Shown: positions 24,201 to 36,176, numbered from the stretch's first letter. The stretch is DNA of 64,000 nt from Pyrrhoderma lamaoense (GCA_002794735.1 NBAZ01000004.1:744001-808000), one strand, 5' to 3'. Numbers and translations: made by a program. Notes: a model not told the origin generated them from the letters alone.

Positions 24201-25022
24201 CAGATAAGACGCACATGGTTGTTTACTTGTAATCAGGATTCATCTTATTATGACTCGAGTGAAAAACTGAAAAAAACCGAGATGAATGGGTGTAATTTTA
24301 TTTGGTTCCGGAGGACAAATTTGGAGTGGGGAGAAGAGGTGAAGAGGGAAGTTGTGCTTGCGAGGAAGTCAAGAGAGAAGACGACTATTATTGTGATATG
24401 AAAACATATATCGCACGAGAAGTTTCACTTGAGGTGGAAAGACATGGGAAGGAAGCAAACGAGACGATGGGCTTGGATGATAACCGGAGAGTGTCGGAGG
24501 TTCGGAGAGTTGAAAAGGCACGTTAAGTGATGCTTAAGTAAGCCGAAGAATGCACACGAGGCCTAGCCGGAAGGTTGAAGCCGCCTTTGAAGATGGCTCT
24601 TTATGCCTCGAGGCCACACCGGATTTCAATTCTTCCCACGAGTCTGCCACTGAGAACGAATCAATTGCTTGAATTGTGCTTACTTCGGCGGATCAACCAT
24701 TGTAAATTTGCTGTTCTCCTGGAAGTTTTTTTTTCACGACAAATGGTACAAATACCTTCCGCAGTGGCCGACGACCAAGGGGCTCGTGGTCTCCCCTTCC
24801 CTTTTCTCAGACCGCCATCTATCACACTCACGCACGTATACGACCTTTCCTTGCGGTTTCTCGTCTCTTTGTCGTCAAACCACACCACTTCCTCACCTCT
24901 TTCTGCAAGAGACGAATATTAATTCTCAACCGCCCATTAAGACAACGGTCTCTAATCATCCTTTAGAACATCTTCTCATCTTTTACCTTACGATTGACAT
25001 CGACTTGTAACGCCAAGCAACG
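21271..25022. other. 3.75-kb gene-poor region
   Basis: No gene with family features is seen. It contains a pyrimidine-rich stretch (about 21660-22200), one small minus-strand ORF listed separately (22717-22908), AT-rich filler, and a strongly C/T-rich segment from about 24770 to 25020. That last segment looks like the promoter and 5' UTR of the next gene. No tRNA-like fold or internal direct repeat was noticed. Confidence 0.45.
22717..22908 (-). CDS. Possible small ORF, 63 codons
   Basis: A tentative call. It reads MRHSELISICESSKNIF and then a charged helical stretch (KELYQDLLSTFKRSRDLRID). The composition is more protein-like than neighbouring shadow frames and it starts with a true ATG. 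No homologue is recognised and no flanking exon was found. It may be an orphan gene, a remnant exon or chance. Confidence 0.25.
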   Translation of the reverse strand: MRHSELISICESSKNIFSEGNHPRPKQHPVSAKELYQDLLSTFKRSRDLRIDVDSIQRFMGSP

Positions 25023-26309
25023 ATGACTCCTCCTCTTACCATGTTCAGAAGCAGCAACCGCAAGAAGCGCCTGTCAACCTCCTTTAGCTTGATGCCAAAG
25101 AAGTCTTGGCTACCCAATATTTTCAATGCCATCCGTTTAGGAACTTACAGTGAGTCCGCATCTCAAATCATTCAATAAGAAGGCATCTCTCATAAAACCA
25201 CAAATTGTATCTCAATATATGCACAATTAGTCGCCATCCTTGTCTGGACAGTGATCTGCCTAGCAATCTCCATACATTTCCAAGGAATTTTAGTCTCCTC
25301 CGATCTAAGTTCGTTTACTAAATCTTATGCGGATCTACGACCCAAACCACTAATCTAATGATATTTTTAGCGCATTTTGTTCCTTTCGCGATATTTGTGT
25401 CTGTGGCTAGCCTTTTGGTGATCCTAGTCTTGTATGTCTCCCGAATTACTACTTTAGGACAGACATAGAATTCGTACTTATTTATACACTTTCTTCAAAT
25501 CAAGGATCATCTCTACAATCTTCAGACAAAGAAATCCTATTTCTACACGTATAGAACTTGCCTGTTTAGGATTACTGGGCGTTCTTTGGTTGGCTCTCGG
25601 TAGCTTTCTCGCGGCTTCAGCGGCTGCTGAGGCTGATGTCGAATGCTTTTCTACTTCGTCTACTACGGAAGATCCGGTGGAGTATCCTGGATGTATGCAC
25701 ATGCTTCATTCATTTTAGACATTTGATAGGATTCTGATATGGTGTTACAGTTACTACTGATATTTTCCATGCACAATACCGGGTCTTGGAAGCGTTCTCT
25801 ATCTTCAATCTAATATTGGGTACGTGGATCTATATTAACAACTCAAATGGTCTTAGGGTTTCTCATACTTCCCCCAACCAGTCTGGTGCTTCCTACTTCT
25901 ACTCTTATTCTTAGCCTTCCGTGAGCACCGCAAAGGGTACAGAAAGGTCTGGATCTATGCCGTCCCTGTGTACCCATGGTTCAATAATAACGCACACGGA
26001 CCATACTCGAACCACCACTCGCGCAACAAGAGTCTTCCCGTTCCTGTAACAGCTAAGAATCAACAGCGCCGGAAAGATAGCACACGAAGACCAGCAGGCA
26101 AGAGCTCTGGAACAGCTCAGGAGAAGCCTCAGGTGAAGGAATACCGCAAGTCGGCGTTCTGGGTGTGGGTAGACAGGCCCCGGGAGGTTCCTGCTGCACG
26201 CACTCGCGATCGTCCATCCGACCGGAGGAAGGGCGAGCCTTCCAGTTCCAGGCGAACTCATGGCACTTACGGCAATGCATATGGACATGCTCAACCTACA
26301 CGAAAATGA
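25023..26309 (+). CDS. MARVEL-like four-helix membrane protein (first of three)
   Basis: A putative tetraspan membrane protein. A basic N-terminus (SSNRKKRLS) leads to TM1 (IAILVWTVICLAISIHF), TM2 (FVPFAIFVSVASLLVILVL), TM3 (ELACLGLLGVLWLALGSFLA) and, after a Cys/acidic extracellular loop, TM4 (VWCFLLLLLFLAF). About five short introns fall between the helices and splice in phase. The C-terminal cytoplasmic tail of over 100 residues is Arg/Ser/Pro-rich. Spacing and the conserved Leu-Gly in TM3 match fungal MARVEL-domain proteins, which act in membrane organisation; the specific role is unknown. Two similar genes follow on the same strand. Confidence 0.65.
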
Positions 26310-27004
26310 TTCCGCTGGCTATCTGAAACACGGGCTCGTTTGATTTTTTTCTTTCTTTCCTTTCTTCTACTTCCCCAATTTCTCCCCCTTTTTTTCTCAC
26401 TTTGGGAGTTATGTTGTTTTTTTTTCTTTATAATTATGCTGTTTATTGGGGACGATTTTTTGTTTGTCACGATTACTAACGCATTTAGAAGGATCATAAA
26501 CGGAATGGTTGTACATGTAATTATAGAAATGATTGTCTTTTTTTTTGATGAAAGCGTATACTATATGTATTCGTATACAAATAAATGTAACAGAATCATA
26601 TATTTTGAGTTGTAATAGTAATCATCAATCTGCGCGCGGAACATTCGGGATGTTAACATCAGTTGTGTGGCAGTACACATTGTCCCGGACATAAATCAAA
26701 ATCAAAACAGAAAAAGGGAGGAATTTATCCAAATTGGGTAGTAAATCCACTCACCCCCACATGTCGGTCACGTGAGGGTTGGAATAGGAAAGTTGAGCTC
26801 CGTCATGGGATGTTGCGCGCTCCCCTCCGAAGCCCTAAGCTAATCAATCTATTTTGTTTAATTTACCACGGCGGGTCCTCGTGCTTAACGTTCACCTGGA
26901 ATTGGTGGAAGGGCAAAAAGACGTACCCAACCTTCCGTACATAATTGGACAGGAGGAGGGGAACTAACGACAACAAGACGATCTCTTCACGAATTATCCC
27001 AGCC
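26310..27004. other. Intergenic region between MARVEL-like genes 1 and 2
   Basis: T-rich 3' UTR followed by promoter sequence. ORFs at 26340-26615 and 26663-26944 are low-complexity or featureless. No gene is seen. Confidence 0.4.
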
Positions 27005-28236
27005 ATGAGTCTACGCTTACAGCGATACATCTATCTCGGTACGGGGTTTCTCACAAAGCGTCTTTGAGGATGAAAGTATGAGAAACTAATTCTCTTCTCT
27101 CTTTACTTGAATCTTCTTCTATAGGCGCTGTCTTCGTCGCTTCTTGCGTCGTACTAGGATTAGCTGCCAATTTTGCGAACCTGTTCTTACCACATATACA
27201 TCGTTAGTCCCAGTTGGAGATTTATTTATTTTTTAGGACAAAAATTGATATTGAGAACTTGTTGGACTTACACACATGAATTATTATTCACAGGCCCATT
27301 CACAATTTTCTCGGTGGTAGTACCAGCGGTGACGATACTGCTCACGATATTTATGTACGTATACAAGAGATTTCTTGTAGCTTTGGTTATAATGTGTCCG
27401 TGGCGGGATGATTCCTGAACTGCAAATCTTGTTCCTTCTCCCGTAGAGCTCAACGTTCAACACCTCTTCTTGATACGATCATCTTGTTCGTATTTGATGT
27501 GCTATGGCTTTGTGAGTCTAGATATGAGTTAATTCTCATTTTTCATCCATTAATTACTGAATATATTGCTTCTAGCTCTTGCTGCTTGGTCGTCGTATGT
27601 TCCTTCCGTTTCATTGATTTTTTTTACTAGGCTGGGGTGCATCCGTGAAGGACTAATTTGAACTTGCAGTGATATTATAGGTCATATCGAGTGCTTTTCA
27701 CAATCGGGAACCCAACCAACTAAAAATGGAGATAGTATGTGCTATTCCAACTTTGCTGTGTGCTAGTCTGTTCACCCCACTCCGAATAGTGTCTGCACAA
27801 GTGTACTGCTATGAAATGAAATCTATCATGGCGTTTTCATGGGCCAACTTTGGAATTCGTAAGTACTCAACTTGGACAAATGCCCTATTCCCAACCTGTA
27901 GAGATCAACTTATCTAATCACACTTTAAACTACTGGACAATTTTTCCAGTGCTCATCGCTTTTCTTTTGACTATCAATCTCGCTAACCGTCTTCAGGCGA
28001 TGGGGAATTTCCGGGCATGGCATGATGATACGGCGATTTTGCCAGGCTTTGGTCAGATTGCATATTCAGGATATCCCGGCTATCCTGAATCAGGACCTAC
28101 ACACGCCATGTTCGCTGGTAATGGGCAGATGCCATATGTGATCCAGCAGGCTCCCGGACATAGTGTTTTGATTCAGCCTAACCCCGGAGGAGTACCAACT
28201 GTTACTCAGGTACCCGGCACAGTCACATCTGTTTAA
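27005..28236 (+). CDS. MARVEL-like four-helix membrane protein (second of three)
   Basis: A putative tetraspan membrane protein. After MSLRLQRYIYLG come TM1 (AVFVASCVVLGLAANFANLF), TM2 (TIFSVVVPAVTILLTIFM), TM3 (IILFVFDVLWLSLAAW), a Cys-containing loop, and TM4 (LLIAFLLTINLANRLQAMG). Helix spacing, intron placement near helix borders and the Trp-Leu in TM3 match the preceding gene. The short C-terminal tail is Gly/Pro-rich (GYPGYPESGP). Introns are 50-110 nt. The stop is TAA 28234-28236. Probably a paralogue of its neighbours, but identity is low, so duplication is inferred from fold and position rather than clear sequence similarity. Confidence 0.65.
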
Positions 28237-28918
28237 ATATGTGAAAAGGTCATCTATTAAAATTTAATTTTAGATGTAACAAACATACTGTTGGAGTAAT
28301 GTTATGTTTGTTCGAAGGAGGTGAATTTACAGTAGATCTATACGTGTTTTTCTTTCTTGATTATGTTGGGGACTAAAATTTTGGTTCCATTCCCTCTTCC
28401 CCCTTTTTTTTTCCACACCATGATAGCGCTACCTATTCCTTCTTTCCGTCAGTAAAAATAGTGTTATTCCTGTATACATACTAGCCTTGCGACTCACATA
28501 CTGTTTTCTAAACGCAAAAATTCTTACGACCCACGAATAAGACTCGTTTCTTCTCCCATAAAATCCCATATCCAATTGTAGATTAGGTGCCTCGCTATAA
28601 ACACGGCTTAACAGAGCCAATACATCATTACAAGTAGACATGTGTCTTCTTTTATTAGCCGTAGAAGCCATAACATCATCAAATATCAGTTGCCTCGTGT
28701 TCTGCGCATTTTACCAAGGTTGGAATAAAGGTCCTAGAGAAACTTCAGCTGACTTCCTCTCTCTCTTTGATTTTTTTTTATCGCTCGGGGACACTACTTC
28801 CTTTTGCTCAGAGATCAAAGAAAAGAAACAAGACGCACACGCATTTATCACTCTGTCTATATCTTTACTGTTATAATCTGAAACTTGCTTCTTCTATTCT
28901 ACGTTCAATTGATTGATA
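28237..28918. other. Intergenic region between MARVEL-like genes 2 and 3
   Basis: A 3' UTR, a T-run near 28401-28412 and the promoter of the next gene. A possible minus-strand small ORF is listed separately. Confidence 0.35.
28429..28671 (-). CDS. Possible small ORF, 80 codons, antisense to the cluster
   Basis: A tentative call. A true ATG opens MASTANKRRHMSTCNDVLAL, followed by SRVYSEAPNLQLDMGFYGRR and a basic, weakly hydrophobic end. No family is recognised. It lies alone between two + strand genes and overlaps sequence expected to be promoter or UTR. It could be chance. Confidence 0.22.
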   Translation of the reverse strand: MASTANKRRHMSTCNDVLALLSRVYSEAPNLQLDMGFYGRRNESYSWVVRIFAFRKQYVSRKASMYTGITLFLLTERRNR

Positions 28919-29802
28919 ATGGCGCTCTTCAGGGGGCACATGCTCCGAATATCTGCGTTTGGTGAATTGAGTCTTTCCTTTGTACTTCGCTTTTGTTTTG
29001 GGTTTCGTAAAGCTCACATATTTCTTTGATGCATTTGTATTCGATGTTGTTGTTATAATGACCCCTCCCCATTCTCGGCAACAAAGTTGTTGTTATCATA
29101 CTTGGGGCGTATAAGCTGGTAAATCGAATGCAATACTCAATGCGTAAGTTTATATTCTCATAGGGTTCGTAATGATGAATAGTCCGTTCAGTTTGATCTT
29201 GGGTGATGGGATAGATACATTTAATATGACGCAAACGTCCATTGCGATTATTGGACTTGCAACTGTGATGTTGTTGTAAGTATATACCCCGTGTATACAA
29301 CTACACTCAAAGTACGGCTCTGACTAAGGGGAAATGATGGGTTAGAACCGTAACTCACAATCGTCGACAAGGTGGATTCTTAACTCCAACGCAAGAAGAA
29401 CTACTACTTGCTAGTTCATTCGCACTCTTTTGGTTCTGTGAGTGAGAGTCCATTACGTTTGAGCCCCTCTTTCTTTGCTTATTATCGTGATTCTTGTATG
29501 CGTGCCTTCTAGCGGCGTTCATAGCATACCGCGTGTTCGGTCAGCGTGGATTAGCTGCTGGTCATGGTGTTGAATCCATACACCACGATTGGCATGAACG
29601 CACTATTCATCCGGTAGCGTCTAGTGTCCTTCATCCGAACGACTATGGATATAATAGAGGTTGGGATAAAGATCATAGACCAGGTCAACGACCTCCTCAG
29701 AGAGCGGGAATGCCCACAGAAAGACCCGGAAACTATGAGGGGTTCAACTGGCCATGCCCAAGTGACGCTGCACGATGCATCGTTGAGGAATGGTATTACT
29801 AA
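28919..29802 (+). CDS. MARVEL-like four-helix membrane protein (third of three)
   Basis: A putative tetraspan protein rebuilt from five exons. MALFRGHMLRISAF joins a TM1 exon at about 29088 (VVVIILGAYKLV). TM2 follows (IAIIGLATVMLL), then a short loop, TM3 (LLLASSFALFWFSAAFIAYR), and a His/Arg/Pro-rich C-terminus ending EEWYY before TAA 29800-29802. The second intron donor is at about 29154 and the third intron acceptor is the AG of GGGTTAG (about 29346). Those choices give a continuous frame. It is shorter than genes 1 and 2, and only three helices are strong. It is assigned by similarity of layout and adjacency, so the family call is moderate. Confidence 0.55.
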
Positions 29803-30207
29803 ATGTTATTTGTGTCTCATCTGAGACTCTCATCGCGGAGGGGTGGCATTAGAACGGACAGTTCTCTGAAAGGGTCTAAGGAACAAGTTTGAAGTTTGGG
29901 GAGGGAAATCCTTGTAAGCTCAATATAGGGGAAAAGAAAGTTGGAATGTAATTTATGTGAAAGAAGAGTAAATAGTATACTATTAGTTATGTATCTGTCT
30001 CTGTTGCCTGTTATATACATGCTTCTTAAGGTGTTGTGTCTGTATTTGAACATGCAGTGAACAGGGCTTATATGAGTGTATCGATCAGCGGAAGTGTCCG
30101 GTACGGTACTTAGTTTGAGACCCACCGCTTGATTTAGCTCTCCATTCTACCTTCTGCTACATCACTCCCCTTCTCTGCTTTCATCCTTTCAACTCGTCCC
30201 TGCGACT
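29803..30207. other. Intergenic region
   Basis: 3' UTR of the third MARVEL-like gene and the UBC8 promoter. The antisense ORF at 29817-30125 shows no protein features. Confidence 0.4.
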
Positions 30208-31130
30208 ATGATAAGTATCATAACTATTTACTTACACGTCGGCACTGTGACTGATACCGATTATTGCTATTTCTTCACAGCGCTCCTGGAAAGCGACGTA
30301 TTGAGACCGATGTCATGAAGATGTAGGCTCTATTGATATCTGAAGTGGCGATAGCATACTCAATGCTTTGATCTACCCATCTTAGGCTCATGTCTGATCA
30401 TGAGGTTACTCTAGTCAACGACAGTGTACAGGAATTCTATGTGCGCTTCCACGGGCCAGAGGAAAGTGAGCACACTACCACCAAGACAATCATTGTTTCA
30501 TGTTGATTAAACATTCCTCTTTGCAGCTCCCTTTGCTGGAGGTGTCTGGAAGATTCATGTAGAACTTCCTGATCAATATCCTTTCAAGTCTCCCTCTATA
30601 GGTTTCATGAACAAGATCTTCCATCCCAACATAGATGAATTGTGAGTTCTCTCTCTTCTAAAGCTCACGAGACAATTATAGTATAACTTCTATATCAGGA
30701 GCGGTTCTGTCTGTTTAGATGTGATCAATCAGACATGGTCTCCCATGTTTGGTACGTTCTTGTACTTCTCATGTGATATGTTACCAGTTACTGATAACTT
30801 GACGACTAATATTTCTCAGATCTAATTAATATATTTGAAGTATTCCTCCCACAGCTTTTGAGATACCCGAATCCTAACGATCCTCTGAACGGGGATGCCG
30901 CATCCCTTCTTATGAGGCATCCAAAGGAATATGATGCTAAGGTCAAAGGTCGGGATTACTGTTGGTACATGTTATATTTATTCTCTTCTGAACTACTTTT
31001 CTTAGACTATGTCCAACGCTATGCGACTAAGGAAGCTGCGGACGCAGCCGATGGGAAGACTACGGCAGAGGAGGAAGAGGAAGATGAGGAGATGAGTGAC
31101 ATTGGAAGCTTCAGTGACCACGACGAATGA
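30208..31130 (+). CDS. UBC8: Ubiquitin-conjugating enzyme E2 H (Ubc8/UBE2H)
   Basis: An E2 enzyme that accepts ubiquitin from E1. In yeast Ubc8 works with the GID E3 complex to degrade gluconeogenic enzymes. The protein shows [14 protein letters not shown], then [39 protein letters not shown], the catalytic segment [12 protein letters not shown] (active Cys), and [14 protein letters not shown] Glu/Asp-rich tail ([11 protein letters not shown]) is typical of the E2-H class. Introns lie at 30277 onward, 30467, 30643, 30751 and 30950; the GT-AG phases fit. The first exon is uncertain: ATG ATA A|GTATC (30208) joins APGKRR out of phase by one base. Either the start is elsewhere or a base is missing. 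Confidence 0.88.
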
Positions 31131-31480
31131 AGGCTCATAGATAGCTCATCTTCCTCTGACTTACTGGACATATGTACACATTATACCATTCTCTTCTGTC
31201 TCTTGGTCCCATTACACTCGATTCCTGACATAGTGTCCTCTTGTATTACATCGTTATCTCGCTACATTCCATACCGTACCGCGCGCGCATCTGGGTGCTC
31301 TTGTATCATCATCGCTGTTTATCTGCTTTATTCAATAAATACTCTGTTCTACAATGAATGCTGTCGTGTCCATAATCGTGATTGAAATAATTGTGCATGC
31401 AAACTAAAGTATTGGTGAAATTATTGGTGAGGGAACCATAATAGAAGGAGAAAATATAACTTGAGTGGGTAAAATCGCGG
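31131..31480. other. Convergent 3' region of UBC8 and the THOC5-like gene
   Basis: Two tail-to-tail genes end here. Only UTR sequence is expected; no further feature is visible. Confidence 0.4.
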
Positions 31481-32305
31481 TCAAGATTGAGGAGTTGAAG
31501 CCATAATTGGTTTAACCAGATCGTTGACCTTCTTTTGAACGTCACCTGCTGCCTAGATAATTAATCAGTATAATTCAAACATTTCCTTTATCACCAGAAG
31601 TATAAGTACCTTTGATAGTACATCGATCTGTAATTTAACATTATCCATAATGACCGCCTTATTCTTGCCCATTTTAATCATTTCCTCTTTCTTCTGTGCC
31701 AGGTCTTTCCTTTTCTGCTCAAGTCTAGGAGATGAAATAAGAGTAAAATACTAGAGAAGTGATGGCACTACATACCTTTGTCTCTCCGCTAACTCAAAAC
31801 TCAGCATATTCAGTGTTAGCTGGTGTTCGTTTTCCAGCACCTCTTCTGTTCGAAGTTCCTCGGGTGCGAGCTCCTTGAATTCTTCAATGGTGTGCATTGA
31901 TATATCTTGGTAGATAGATCTTTCGTATTGAATAGTGGTTTAGTGACTTCTCCCACCCTTTTGTCAAAAGAATTTTGCTGCTCACCCAAATTGTTTACAC
32001 TTTTCGATTTCCCGCTCAAGATGTCGTTTCTCATATTGCAAGTTTTGTAGCCCAAGGTGTGTACTATCCATCTCTGCGCGAGCTTCTGTGGTTGCTTGCT
32101 TGCACGCTCGGGCAGCGGCATTTGAAGCTCTGTTGAGAGCTTTGAGGCGGGTAAAGAGTGCAGCAGCACGTATTTGTATTACAGCCTGGTCGGCATTTAG
32201 ATTTGAGGAGCCAACAAGCTCTTGAAGGCTCGCTATGATAGGTTCAGCATCTGGTATTGTGTTGATAGCATCTTGATTATTGTAGACGACTCCTGCAACA
32301 GTCAT
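31481..32305 (-). CDS. THO complex subunit 5-like protein (THOC5/FMIP family)
   Basis: A predicted component of the THO/TREX complex, which couples transcription to mRNA export. The ATG at 32305 opens MTVAGVVYNNQDAINTI. The family signature is THLGLQNLQYEKRHLEREI followed by KCKQF, close to the THOC5 core (LQNLxYE..HLxxEI.KC). Downstream exons give SIYQDISMHTIEEFKELAPE, an ELAERQR coiled-coil segment, KMGKNKAVIMDNVKLQID and a C-terminus ending PIMASTPQS at TGA 31481. Only the N-terminal coiled-coil half of the animal protein is represented, as is usual in fungi. It is divergent with the Snf7 gene. Confidence 0.8.
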
Positions 32306-32712
32306 TGTGATTGAGGGGTGGCTTGAAAGTTGTAAAGGATAAACACAATAATCGTTTGTTCTATAATTGGTATTGTGTGTCGATCTTTGGGGTTGAGTAA
32401 GCTTAATTTCAGAACCACTATAAATATTAGTCGTTGTTTTCGTTGTAAGGCCATCGTATATGTGTAAAGAAAGTGCATATTTGATTCGAATAAATTAATA
32501 ACGAACTTTCTTTTCAAGCTGCGATCTTTAGTATAATTTTACACTTTCAGCTTATAGGGGAGAATCATCTCGAAACAGTAATTGACTAATACTGATTCGG
32601 ATTAATTAGTCAGCAAACCAGTTCAGTGACACTCGTAGGCGAGTGTTATGGTATCTCGTGCATAGATAGTTCTCTCTCTACATACTCATCTTTAGTAGGC
32701 TTCACGTACAAA
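32306..32712. promoter_or_regulatory. Divergent promoter between THOC5-like and Snf7 genes
   Basis: About 400 bases separate the two divergently read starts. No gene is visible, so both promoters must lie here. No specific binding site is claimed. Confidence 0.45.
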
Positions 32713-33677
32713 ATGTTAACAGGCATAATGGGGTATTTTGGTGGGAGGAAGGATGCCAAGCAGGCAACGAGAGAGGCCATCGTGACTCTACGCCAGCAAC
32801 TACAAATGCTAGAGAAGAAGGAAGAGTTCCTGCAGAAGAAAGTTGACGAGGAGATGAAGAAGGCGAAGACGAATGCAGTCACTAATAAGACAAGTAAGCG
32901 CATAGAGACTTGAAAATGCTTAATCCTTGGCTAAATATAAACGAATACAATGTGGATTTGACTCTGGATAGTTGCCACTGCTGCTTTAAGACGGAAGAAG
33001 GCGTATGAGACTGAACTCGAACGACTGGCAGGCACCCGTTTACAACTCGAAATGCAAGTGAACACTCTGGAATCTGCCAACTTTAATCAAGAAACGATGG
33101 CTGCAATGAAGAAGGGCTCTGAAGCTCTCAAGGTTATCCATGGCAACTTGTGCGCCCCTTGCCCTTCTTGTCTGTGCAGCAGCTTCTGATCACTGATGTA
33201 TCCTTCATACACCTATCCTCTTATTTCTATCTATCATGGATACAGGACTCCTGATAAGGTTGATGCAACGATGGCTGCTATCAATGAGCAACGTGAAATA
33301 GCAAACGAGATCTCCGAGGCGATCTCAAATCCACTGAATACCGGAATAGATCTAGACGAGGTTCGTATTCTACGTACTACACATGCACGACGAGTATACA
33401 CCTAAACTCACACACTTATAACCAGGACGAACTGAAGCAGGAGCTAGCAGAACTAGAGCAAGACGAGCTAAACGAACGCTTAGCAGGTGCCGAACGCGCC
33501 CCAACTACATCATTACCATCTATTGTTAAGGAAGAGCGTGAGTGTTCCCTCTTGTCATTCACAGTAATTTACTTCGGGAGTAACATACTTCTTCAACTAA
33601 TAGCGATGCGTCAAGCTGTGGAAGAGGATGATGAGGAAGCGCAGCTCAAGGCGTTACAAGAAGCCTTGACCATGTAG
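32713..33677 (+). CDS. SNF7: ESCRT-III subunit Snf7/Vps32 (CHMP4)
   Basis: The main filament-forming ESCRT-III protein, acting at endosomes in multivesicular-body formation and membrane repair. MLTGIMGYFGGRKDAKQATR is followed by a basic alpha-1 helix (EAIVTLRQQLQMLEKKEEFL), then ATAALRRKKAYETELERLAG and NTLESANFNQETMAAMKKGS. The regulatory helices carry KVDATMAAINEQREIANEIS. The acidic tail ends QLKALQEALTM, a MIM-type Vps4-binding helix. Length and helix order match Snf7. Introns are present at about 32895, 33150, 33361, 33537 and 33600, all in phase. The first in-frame ATG is chosen; a second Met six codons in is possible. Confidence 0.9.
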
Positions 33678-34315
33678 ACTATGAAGTGACGATCTCCGGT
33701 TTCTTCTTCACACACATACATACACTTTTCATTCTCTCTTTTATATCTGTTTTTACCATACGTGCATATTCTTCGCTATTTCTCATTCATCAAGATATCT
33801 TTTCTTCTTTTATTTCCTCCAGCTCTACTACTAGCAGTTTTAGCCCTCTTGTGTTTTATTACCTCTGTTTGTCCTTTGATGTCATCCCAAATAAATGTAA
33901 ACTAAGTAATCGTGTGGATATAACTTTCATTTGGTCCCCCTCTTCTTTTCTATATTATTCTTTCCTTCTTTTTCCGTACTTATAATTAATAACAATAAGA
34001 ACAGAGAAGCAACACAGCGAAAGGGAGGAGTTACGTCTTAGAAATACACCAGAATATATAGATAAGGACGGATAGGTAAGTTCTGAAGTCCTTGCATGTG
34101 TATCTGCATTGCTAGTTAAAACGATGAATAAGATATGAGAGAAGAGGTGAGAGAAAAAGAGAAAAGGAATATACGGAAGTTATTATAGTACAGGCTTACA
34201 TGGACTGCAAGAAACGTGTAATTAGCATGTTTAGAAAGAAAAGAGAAAGAAGGCCCAGAGGAATGCATATAAACATAGAAGAATTTGATGATGGCTGGAA
34301 ATTAGGAATGGGAGT
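33678..34315. other. Convergent 3' region of Snf7 and Nem1 genes
   Basis: T-rich after the Snf7 stop, then purine-rich after about 34010, consistent with the 3' UTRs of two convergent genes. The ORF at 33686-33985 is Phe/Ser low-complexity and not believed. Confidence 0.45.
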
Positions 34316-36176
34316 TTAGAATCCACGAAGGCTCAGTACATGTCGCACATCGCCCGTAAATCGCAAGGAGTCTAGAACGGGTAACAAATCGAGCAGGGCC
34401 TCATCACTAGGGTCATTGGTCCATCCCTCGATTGGTATGCCATTAGCTATTTAAAGGAACATGGCGATGTGAGAAATTTTTGTCTTCAGAATCAAAACTC
34501 AGTTCCAATAATAACAACGTACCTTTATTGATACTATAACTGACAGGTGAGTTATCTATCAGACATATACGAGCTAAGTCTTCATTTAGTATCGAAAGGT
34601 CCTTTGAATACGTCCCATTTGGCAGTTGTGTGCAATGCTAATGTCCCAAGGAAGAGATCATTTGTTCAGATCTTCCTCTTAATTCACCGTTATAATTATG
34701 AGGGTCTAGAGCTTACCTCACGGAAGAATCTAAGCTCCAAAATTCCCCGGCCTGCATCTAACCAATCGATAACAGGGTCTGCATACTCCTTCATAGAAGC
34801 TGTGAAAATGACCAACGTATACCATGTCGAAACCTGTTTTAGTTTGTAAGACACGATTGAGAGTTTATATGAGAATCAAAAAAAGGTTGAAGAAAAGGAC
34901 ATACTTTGCGCAAAAAGTAATCGACAAATGGACGCTTGTAAACATGATAGAGAGTGCTACGGCCGTTCATGACAACTTCTACCATATGACCAGCCTTTTT
35001 ATTAGAACCGAAACCGAAGATATTACCAAGCCCCAGAAGTCCGCTTCCTCCCGTCGAAGGAAAGAGGGGTCTAGTTGTGGAGTGTATTAGAGTTTCATCT
35101 AAGTCAAGTACCAACGTTTTTCGAGTGTGTAGTGGAGTTGTTTTGGCCGGTGAGGCGGGACGAATTATTGAGGAATGCCCGACACGCTGAGGAGATGCTT
35201 GAGGAGAGAGAGATGACGCACTTGAAATCGGTGTGCTTGGTGGTCTCAATGAAACCGCTAGATCATTTCCATCATCTGTTTTTTCCCCAGACAGAGAATC
35301 TGGGGGAATGAGGTTCACGATCGGCGGGGAAATAATGTTGGATTGACTTAGTGGTGAAGGGGTAGGTGGCTTGTTTCGAAGACTCCTTGAAGTAGGTTGG
35401 ACTGGTGGAGCTTTCCCCGACTTTGCTCTATGCCTTATTTCTTGGTTAATACGGACTTCGTCACTGCATGTTTCCTTCTCGTCGCCACTCGATTCTTTGT
35501 CCATACTACCCCCCTCTACTTCCTTATCTTTAAGCGTAGTGATAGTGGTAGTACATTCGTATCGTAGAGGGCGGGTTACACCTCCCCACAGAACACTCAG
35601 CCAGGATGCAAATAAGAAGATCACTCGGATGAAGAACATCCGTCGGAACCAGCTTAGTTCGCTCGACTTTGTGCTCACCGAGGGCATGGAAGTTGAGAGT
35701 GGCGGTATCGTTCCCGGTCCTAATGAGATTGCGGATTCTCCTGTAATGCCCGTGACTGTGGCGGGAGACGATAGTGTATCTCGTGATGACTTCTTTGATG
35801 ATGAATTTGGGTGTGAAGTTGGATTTGAAGAGCGTACACTATTCGGAGTTGAGCCCGACCGCTTTCTTGCTTTTAATGATATTGCTTGTGGTTGTTGCTG
35901 CTGGTATTGTTCAAGCACAGTCTCTCGGTCTAGCTGCTCGAATGACTCGGGAGCTGTTTGAAGTAGAAAGAAGGAGCGTACAGAAGTCCAAGTACGAATT
36001 CGCTTGGGAGGTGAATGCAACAACAAATCATCAGCGCCATCGATCGAAAGCTCATCTTTACATTGTGGAGAAGAGGGAGTAGTTGCAGATGCGAGTACTT
36101 CGACATGAGGTGAGCGGTAAGAATGTGGGCCCATTGGTAAAAGATCGTGGCAAGCTGAAGGTGTGCAAGCAATCAA
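34316..36176 (-). CDS. NEM1: Nem1-like nuclear-envelope phosphatase (HAD/FCP1 class)
   Basis: Catalytic subunit of the Nem1-Spo7 phosphatase, which dephosphorylates lipin (Pah1) at the ER and nuclear envelope. The first exon codes about 440 residues: a Ser/Pro-rich head, a membrane segment ([20 protein letters not shown]) with flanking Trp/Arg, and a disordered linker. The catalytic domain then begins with [12 protein letters not shown], the DxDxT motif. [14 protein letters not shown] and, after an intron, [19 protein letters not shown] follow. The exons near 34540-34640 give [14 protein letters not shown], and the C-terminus ends VLSLRGF at TAA 34316. The start at 36176 is the first ATG; a Met fourteen codons on (MGPHSYRS) is an alternative. 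Confidence 0.9.
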
